In this document: piece by piece, positions 5,907 to 10,107 of the stretch
Layout of the letters: each line of letters opens with the position of its first letter
Numbering within the stretch: the stretch's first letter is position 1
Source of the DNA: Rhizobiaceae bacterium
Lineage (GTDB): Bacteria > Pseudomonadota > Alphaproteobacteria > Rhizobiales > Rhizobiaceae
DNA length: 10,107 nt
Assembly (NCBI GenBank): GCA_021648425.1
Contig: JAKISV010000103.1
Location: forward strand, 1 to 10,107
Reading direction: 5' to 3'
Translations under genes and position numbers: made by a program
The notes under the pieces: model-generated
Databases searched by the model: none
What the model was told of the DNA's origin: nothing
The model's input: only the letters and a program-made list of their open reading frames with translations

Positions 5907-8492
5907 ATGAACGCGGATATTTCCACGCCCAACAACACCAATACTGCACCCAATCCGCCGTTTACGCCGGGGCTGGCTCTGGCATGGCGGTTTGCGTTAC
6001 GAGAGTTGCGCGGTGGCATTGGTGGATTTTATATATTCCTGGCCTGTATTGCGCTGGGGGTGGGTGCAATTTCCGGCGTCAATTCCGTAGCGCGCTCCAT
6101 CACCCATGGTATCTCAAGCGAAGGACAGGCACTACTTGGGGGAGACGCTTCTTTTTCCGTTGTGCAAAAGGACATCGGTGAAAAAGAGTTAGAGTTCCTG
6201 CAGGCAAACGGTGATGTATCACGAACAATCTCAACAAGGGCCATGGCACGACTTGCAGATGGCAGTGATCAGACGCTGATAGATTTGAAAGCTGTTGATA
6301 ATGCTTATCCCCATTATGGCGAATTCATCGGTCCAGAGGGAAAGCTGAAAATCAGCGAACTGGGCCTGACTAATGCCTATGTCGACCCATTGCTGCTTGA
6401 CCGGTTGAATATTAAAAGCGGCGATAGCATTGATGTTGGTGAAACCAGTTTTACGGTGTTGCAAACTATTGAAAATGAGCCTGAGCGCATCAGCGAAGGA
6501 ATGGCCTTTGGTTCCAAGGTGATCATATCCCGGGAGGCCATGGCAAATACAGGGTTGATAAAGCCCGGTTCGCTCATTCGTTATTCTTACCAGCTTAAAA
6601 CAGGACCGATGACGGCCGGCGAATTAAACAGTTTGATCAAAACCGCCCAGACAAAGTTTGAAAATACCGGCTGGCGCGTGCGCTCACGCGAAAATGCCGC
6701 CCCTGCCCTTGCCCGCAACATTGAGAGATTTTCTCAATTCTTAACCCTTGTAGGCCTGACCGCTTTGATTGTCGGGGGGGTTGGCGTGGCAAATGCCATT
6801 CGTGCCTTTCTTGATACCAAACGCCCGGTAATTGCCTCATTTAAATCTTTAGGGGCACCGGGTGGACTGGTATTTCAGATTTACCTGATACAAATAATGC
6901 TGCTTGCCTGCATTGGTATTATCATTGGTTTAATCATCGGGGCGCTTGCTCCTTTTGCGGCTGCTGAAGCGTTGTCCGGCCTCGTTCCGGTGTCTCGCGA
7001 AGCGTTGTTTTTTCCGCAAGCTCTGGCGCTTGGTGCGGTATTTGGTTTGTTGACTGCTTTTACTTTTGCCATACTGCCTTTAGCCTCATCGCGCGAAATT
7101 CCGGCGGCCGCACTCTTTCGCTCCAGCGGGTTCAGCCTTAATAAAATGCCGCGCCCAATCTATATGCTGATGGTTGCTGCAAGTATCCTATCACTTGTTG
7201 CTCTGGCCATACTCAATTCTGAAAGCCGTTTCATTGCCTCGGTGTTTGTAGGTGCAATACTGTTCTCATTCCTGCTGTTACAGTTTGTCTCCTTTGCCAT
7301 TCAGCGGCTGGCAAAATTGATGCCCAAAGTATCTTCTGTTGAATTACGCATGGCTATTGCCAATATCCACCGCCCCGGTTCACTCACTCCTTCTGTTGTG
7401 ATGTCACTTGGCCTTGGTCTGGCTTTGCTTGTTGCGCTAACACAAATTGATGGAAATCTACGCAATCAGGTGAATGGCAATATTGTGGATTCTGCTCCTG
7501 ATTTCTTTTTTGTTGATGTTCAAAACAACGAAATCGACGATTTTACCAATGAGTTGTCCTCTATTGCGCCGGGCGGGAAAGTATTCTCTGTACCAATGTT
7601 ACGCGGGCGCATTATCGAACTCAAAGGCATCCGGGCTGAAGACTATAAAACCGATGGCGGCACAACCTGGGTACTGCGTGGTGATCGTGGTATTACCTAT
7701 TCCAAAAATCTGCCAGAAAATTCCACCCTCTCAAAAGGCGAGTGGTGGCCCCAGGACTATAGCGGAGAACCGCTGGTGTCATTTTCCGCCCATGAGGCAG
7801 AAGAGCTACGGCTGGATGTTGGTGACATGTTGTCGGTAAATGTATTGGGCAGAACGATTAAGGCGCGCATTTCAAGCCTGCGTAATGTCGAGTGGGAAAG
7901 CATGGGAATCAATTTTGTTCTAGTATTTTCACCTAACTCTTTCGCCGGTGCCCCCCACTCATTCCTGACTACGCTTACATTAGATAACGATGGTGACGTA
8001 CCCAGCGATGGCGAGATTTTACGCAAGATAACGCAAAGCTATCCCGCTGTGACCAGTGTGCGCGTACGCGATGCGCTTAATGCGGTAAACCGTATGATTG
8101 GCCAACTTTCAACCGCCGTGCGAGCTGCAGCAGCCGTGGCCCTGATATCATCCATTCTGGTACTTGCAGGCGCACTGGCAGCAGGAAACCGTGCACGGGT
8201 GCATGACAGTGTGGTGTTAAAAACCCTTGGCGCTACCAGATGGACGCTGATTAGAACGTTCATCTACGAATATGCATTGTTAGGAATATCTACCGCTATA
8301 TTTGCGCTTATCGCAGGCGGCGTCGCATCGTGGTTTGTTGTTTCAAGAATTATGGAATTTCCATCCCAGTTCATACCATCAATTGCAATATTTACCTTGA
8401 TCGCCGCATTGGTATTCACCGTGGGATTTGGCCTGATCGGCACCTGGCGAATTTTAGGGCAAAAAGCAGCACCGGTACTACGTGAACTGTAG
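5907..8492 (+). CDS. ybbP: ABC transporter permease YbbP (duplicated FtsX/MacB-type, ten membrane helices)
   Basis: Inner-membrane permease partner of YbbA, 861 residues, somewhat longer than the roughly 800 of E. coli YbbP. Its ATG is two bases after the ybbA stop, with CAGG seven bases upstream, so translation is probably coupled. I count ten hydrophobic helices, at about residues 38-58, 278-300, 322-350, 373-394, 418-437, 443-468, 492-515, 741-762, 784-812 and 822-846. There are two large periplasmic domains (about 59-277 and 516-740), the first beginning in MacB_PCD style. Each half carries the FtsX cytoplasmic coupling motif after a helix: FKSLGAPGG and LKTLGATRWTLI. This is the duplicated FtsX layout of YbbP. 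Together with YbbA it likely moves or extracts hydrophobic molecules at the membrane for TesA to cleave; that role is family knowledge, and substrates here are unknown. No frameshift or damage is visible. Confidence 0.95.
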   Translation: MNADISTPNNTNTAPNPPFTPGLALAWRFALRELRGGIGGFYIFLACIALGVGAISGVNSVARSITHGISSEGQALLGGDASFSVVQKDIGEKELEFLQANGDVSRTISTRAMARLADGSDQTLIDLKAVDNAYPHYGEFIGPEGKLKISELGLTNAYVDPLLLDRLNIKSGDSIDVGETSFTVLQTIENEPERISEGMAFGSKVIISREAMANTGLIKPGSLIRYSYQLKTGPMTAGELNSLIKTAQTKFENTGWRVRSRENAAPALARNIERFSQFLTLVGLTALIVGGVGVANAIRAFLDTKRPVIASFKSLGAPGGLVFQIYLIQIMLLACIGIIIGLIIGALAPFAAAEALSGLVPVSREALFFPQALALGAVFGLLTAFTFAILPLASSREIPAAALFRSSGFSLNKMPRPIYMLMVAASILSLVALAILNSESRFIASVFVGAILFSFLLLQFVSFAIQRLAKLMPKVSSVELRMAIANIHRPGSLTPSVVMSLGLGLALLVALTQIDGNLRNQVNGNIVDSAPDFFFVDVQNNEIDDFTNELSSIAPGGKVFSVPMLRGRIIELKGIRAEDYKTDGGTTWVLRGDRGITYSKNLPENSTLSKGEWWPQDYSGEPLVSFSAHEAEELRLDVGDMLSVNVLGRTIKARISSLRNVEWESMGINFVLVFSPNSFAGAPHSFLTTLTLDNDGDVPSDGEILRKITQSYPAVTSVRVRDALNAVNRMIGQLSTAVRAAAAVALISSILVLAGALAAGNRARVHDSVVLKTLGATRWTLIRTFIYEYALLGISTAIFALIAGGVASWFVVSRIMEFPSQFIPSIAIFTLIAALVFTVGFGLIGTWRILGQKAAPVLREL

Positions 8493-8527
8493 TTGAATAG
8501 ATATTGTTGCAGTGCGGGTGCAATAAA

Positions 8528-8689
8528 CTACTGAAAATCCGATATGCTCTTGGTGATTGTTTTGTAGACGATTTGATCTGTACTGAGTTCCGTTATTATC
8601 AGGAGTGCTGAAGGCAGCACAATAACAAGCAGAACAATTAACAGCGGATAATTAGTTTTTTTGCGCGATTGTTTTTTCTCGTTCAGCAT
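8528..8689 (-). CDS. Candidate small single-pass membrane protein, 53 residues
   Basis: Minus-strand frame from ATG at 8689 to TAG at 8528. A longer version from a TTG at 8749 is less likely. GGGG (8694-8697) sits four bases before the ATG, a purine-rich but rather close ribosome site. The peptide starts MLNEKKQSRKKTNYP, a strongly basic cytoplasmic-type head. It then has one hydrophobic helix at about residues 16-34 (LLIVLLVIVLPSALLIITE) and a polar tail ending SISDFQ. By the positive-inside rule the tail would be periplasmic. It is convergent with ybbP, 35 bases from its stop. No family is recognised. The charge and helix pattern support a real membrane protein; the small size keeps confidence moderate. 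Confidence 0.5.
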   Translation of the reverse strand: MLNEKKQSRKKTNYPLLIVLLVIVLPSALLIITELSTDQIVYKTITKSISDFQ

Positions 8690-8722
8690 TTTTCCCCACA
8701 CCAATAAACCAAACCCAATATT

Positions 8723-8751
8723 GGCGGTTGTTGCACACCGCCGGTACAACC
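8723..8751 (-). promoter_or_regulatory. Leader with two mutually exclusive hairpins upstream of the 53-residue ORF
   Basis: GGCGGT (8723-8728) can pair with ACCGCC (8737-8742) around an eight-base loop. Alternatively GGTTGT (8726-8731) can pair with ACAACC (8746-8751) around a 14-base loop. The two stems share bases and cannot form together. The element lies about 34 bases upstream of the ATG at 8689 when read on the minus strand. It could be a folding switch in a 5' leader, or chance pairing. Confidence 0.25.
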
Positions 8752-8948
8752 TTTAGCGCCAAAATATGAATCACACGTTAAACGCGCATATCTCCTTTTA
8801 TTAATATTCACCAGAATGACAATAAAATATGCAGTTTTTCGAAATATTTTACAGTGTGTGCCTAATTGCACATGAAATGTTGAAATTAGTACCTATATTA
8901 GGGTTAGAGACAACCAGAACCATACTCACCCCTCCCTCCAGACAAAGA
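8752..8948. other. AT-rich intergenic region without a recognised gene
   Basis: No supported coding frame is found in this stretch; the open frames crossing it have no credible start site or composition. It probably holds the promoter of the minus-strand 53-residue gene. On the plus strand it has a TATATT hexamer at 8894-8899 and the C/T-rich run CCCCTCCCTCC at 8929-8939, discussed with the small RNA candidate. No tRNA or riboswitch pattern is recognised. Confidence 0.4.
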
Positions 8949-8983
8949 AAACCCGGCCCTGAACCAGCCGGGTTTCTTGTTTT
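8906..8983 (+). ncRNA. Possible small RNA with an anti-Shine-Dalgarno C/U-rich segment
   Basis: Speculative. TATATT at 8894-8899 matches a -10 box in five of six positions, with a weak ATGAAA at 8872-8877 sixteen bases upstream. Transcription from about 8906 would give an RNA of roughly 78 bases. It would carry an unpaired CCCCUCCCUCC (8929-8939), complementary to ribosome binding sites, and end at a strong hairpin with a U-rich tail (8949-8983). C/U-rich anti-Shine-Dalgarno segments ahead of a terminator are a known layout for alphaproteobacterial trans-acting small RNAs. The hairpin alone is explained as the ratA terminator, so the RNA is unproven. Confidence 0.27.
8947..8983. terminator. 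Hairpin terminator, mainly for the lipA-ratA transcript, usable on both strands
   Basis: AAACCCGGC (8949-8957) pairs with GCCGGGTTT (8967-8975) around the nine-base loop CCTGAACCA. Read on the minus strand the stem is followed by TTTTCTTTG, 22 bases beyond the ratA stop. Read on the plus strand it is followed by CTTGTTTT. It therefore ends the minus-strand transcript and can stop plus-strand reading too. Confidence 0.83.
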
Positions 8984-8996
8984 GGAGCGTGCAACT

Positions 8997-9446
8997 CTAT
9001 TGGTTATAAATTTTGTCCGCCCGTTTTTCAAAAGCTGCAGTAAACCTTGAAAATACCAATTCAAACATTGTACCCATCAACAATCCCAAAGCCTTGCTTT
9101 TGAATTCATAATCAATGGCAAAATGTATATCGCAGGAAGAATTACCAGTTTCCACAAAGTTCCATTTATTTTCGAGATAACGAAATGGCCCGTCAATATA
9201 TTCCACATTTATCTCCAGATTTTCATGGTCCAGAGTGACCTGACTTGTGAAAGACTCACGGATAAATTTATAAGCCACACTCATGTCGGCAATAATGCGT
9301 TCCCGGTCACCTTTTTTATGATGTGAACGAACAATCAGTTTTTCACACATCGGCAAGAATTCAGGATATTTCTCGACATCTGCCACCAGTTCAAACATTT
9401 GCCTGGAACTGTGGCTAACCGGGTGGACTTTGTTGAATTTTGGCAT
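8997..9446 (-). CDS. ratA: RatA/COQ10-type START-domain protein (SRPBCC, polyketide cyclase-like)
   Basis: Small cytoplasmic START/SRPBCC-fold protein of 149 residues. The ATG at 9446 gives MPKFNKVHPVSHSSRQMFELV, the normal start of the family; a longer version reaching 9503 would run into lipA coding sequence. Family marks are VADVEKYPEFLPMC near residues 21-34, FTSQVTLD, GPFRYLENKWNF, and the C-terminal KALGLLMGTMFELVFSRFTAAFEKRADKIY helix (its first part about residue 115 on). The family includes mitochondrial COQ10, which binds ubiquinone and supports respiration, and E. coli RatA, described as an inhibitor of 70S ribosome assembly. In alphaproteobacteria the protein lies next to lipA, which favours the quinone-related role; that is inference. 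It begins four bases after the lipA stop, with no clear ribosome site, suggesting translational coupling. Confidence 0.92.
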   Translation of the reverse strand: MPKFNKVHPVSHSSRQMFELVADVEKYPEFLPMCEKLIVRSHHKKGDRERIIADMSVAYKFIRESFTSQVTLDHENLEINVEYIDGPFRYLENKWNFVETGNSSCDIHFAIDYEFKSKALGLLMGTMFELVFSRFTAAFEKRADKIYNQ

Positions 9447-9450
9447 GGAA

Positions 9451-10107
9451 TTATTGGGACAATTCACGCGCTTTGCGCAGGGCTTTAAAATCATCACCGG
9501 CATGATGCGAAGAACGGGTAAGCGGGCTGGATGAAACCAGCAGGAAACCCTTGGAATAGGCTACGCTCTCGTAGGCTTTGAATTCATCTGGTGTAACAAA
9601 CCTCTTTATGGGGTGATGCTTTTTGGTTGGCTGTAAATATTGGCCGATAGTTAGAAAATCAACATCGGCGCTGCGCAAATCATCCATCAATTGCAATACT
9701 TCGTTACGCTCCTCACCCAGGCCCACCATAATGCCGGACTTGGTAAACATGGAACTGTCGATTTCTTTTACTTTTTGAAGCAGCCGTATTGAATGGAAAT
9801 AACGCGCGCCGGGGCGAACGGTCAAATAGTTGGAGGGCACAGTTTCCAGATTGTGATTAAAAACATCGGGTTTCGCCGCCACAACTTTTTCAAGCGCGCC
9901 GTCTTTACGAAGAAAATCAGGCGTCAGTATCTCAATGGTAGTGTTTGGCGAACGGTGACGTATGGCGGCGATGGTTTCCACAAAATGCGAAGCACCGCCA
10001 TCATCCAGATCATCGCGGTCAACTGAAGTAATGACCACATGGTTCAGGCCCAGTTTTTCAACTGCTATTGCAACATTTTTTGGTTCATTCTCATCAAGCG
10101 CGTCAGG
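9451..10107 (-). CDS. lipA: Lipoyl synthase LipA, C-terminal two thirds (5' end beyond the window)
   Basis: Radical-SAM enzyme that inserts two sulphurs into octanoyl groups on carrier proteins such as the E2 subunits of pyruvate and 2-oxoglutarate dehydrogenases and the glycine cleavage H protein. The frame is open to the right edge, and 218 codons are visible; the start and both cysteine clusters (CX4CX5C and CX3CX2C) lie outside the window. Visible marks are the edge sequence DENEPKNVA...LGLNHVVITSVDRDDLDDGGASHF, then TIEILTPDF, DVFNHNLETV, RLLQKVKEID, KSGIMVGLGE, TIGQYLQPTKKHHP and the tail LTRSSHHAGDDF. The RSS of that tail supplies the serine that binds the auxiliary iron-sulphur cluster. 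The GTG at 10038 is an internal valine, not a start. It is followed by ratA after four bases as one operon. Confidence 0.97.
   Translation of the reverse strand, partial: PDALDENEPKNVAIAVEKLGLNHVVITSVDRDDLDDGGASHFVETIAAIRHRSPNTTIEILTPDFLRKDGALEKVVAAKPDVFNHNLETVPSNYLTVRPGARYFHSIRLLQKVKEIDSSMFTKSGIMVGLGEERNEVLQLMDDLRSADVDFLTIGQYLQPTKKHHPIKRFVTPDEFKAYESVAYSKGFLLVSSSPLTRSSHHAGDDFKALRKARELSQ

Noticed and set aside
8507..8523. TTGCA/TGCAA hairpin just after ybbP as a terminator
   Set aside because: Five weak pairs with a seven-base loop and no T-run on either strand; not enough for an intrinsic terminator.
8683..8871. 62-codon minus-strand frame overlapping the 53-residue ORF
   Set aside because: No membrane or domain pattern, no ribosome site, and it runs through the hairpin-rich leader in another frame.
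8997..9446. RatA as the toxin of a toxin-antitoxin system
   Set aside because: No antitoxin-like partner is adjacent; the neighbour is lipA and the family in Alphaproteobacteria fits a COQ10-like START protein. The toxin label comes only from E. coli naming.
9490..9540. RSSHHA in LipA instead of the RSSYHA of other bacteria as a defect
   Set aside because: The cluster-binding arginine-serine-serine is intact, and the histidine variant is, as far as I recall, ordinary in alphaproteobacterial LipA.
1..10107. A new defence, mobile or biosynthetic system
   Set aside because: Every large gene belongs to a conserved chromosomal family, composition is even, and there are no mobile elements, direct repeats or clustered unknown enzymes to support such a claim.

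Overview
The window looks like a core-chromosome segment of an alphaproteobacterium, most likely of the Hyphomicrobiales/Rhizobiales type. Evidence for this is the ycjX-ycjF (DUF463 / TIGR01620) pair, the lipA-RatA/COQ10 tandem with an RSSHHAGDDF tail on LipA, and an aminotransferase of the GANENVFGPSP type. Base composition looks moderate and even along the window. I see no transposase, integrase, tRNA, rRNA, phage gene, CRISPR array or long repeat.

Layout, left to right. Bases 1-2293 (+) carry the 3' part of ycjX and then ycjF, tightly spaced as an operon. Bases 2467-3000 (+) encode an exported protein of unknown function. It is followed by a candidate 41-residue membrane protein (3098-3223) and a two-way hairpin terminator (3245-3287). 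Bases 3306-5112 (-) carry tesA followed by a HisC-like aminotransferase, both read leftward and ending at that terminator. Divergent from tesA, bases 5191-8492 (+) carry ybbA (ABC ATPase) and ybbP (ten-helix FtsX-type permease). Bases 8493-8996 contain a candidate 53-residue membrane protein on the minus strand, a leader that can fold two ways, and a second two-way terminator. Just before that terminator is a C/U-rich stretch that could belong to a small RNA. Bases 8997-10107 (-) carry ratA/coq10 and the 3' part of lipA.

How the genes relate. TesA, YbbA and YbbP form the widely conserved divergent envelope module in which the ABC pair acts with the periplasmic esterase TesA, probably on hydrophobic or lipid molecules at the inner membrane. 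Here tesA also shares its transcript with a HisC-like aminotransferase. LipA and the START-domain protein are a conserved pair linked to lipoate and quinone/respiratory function. YcjX-YcjF is a membrane-linked P-loop protein plus partner, stress-associated in enterobacteria.

I found no clear new defence, mobile or biosynthetic system. The least explained parts are the two small membrane proteins, the exported protein and the possible small RNA at about 8906-8983.
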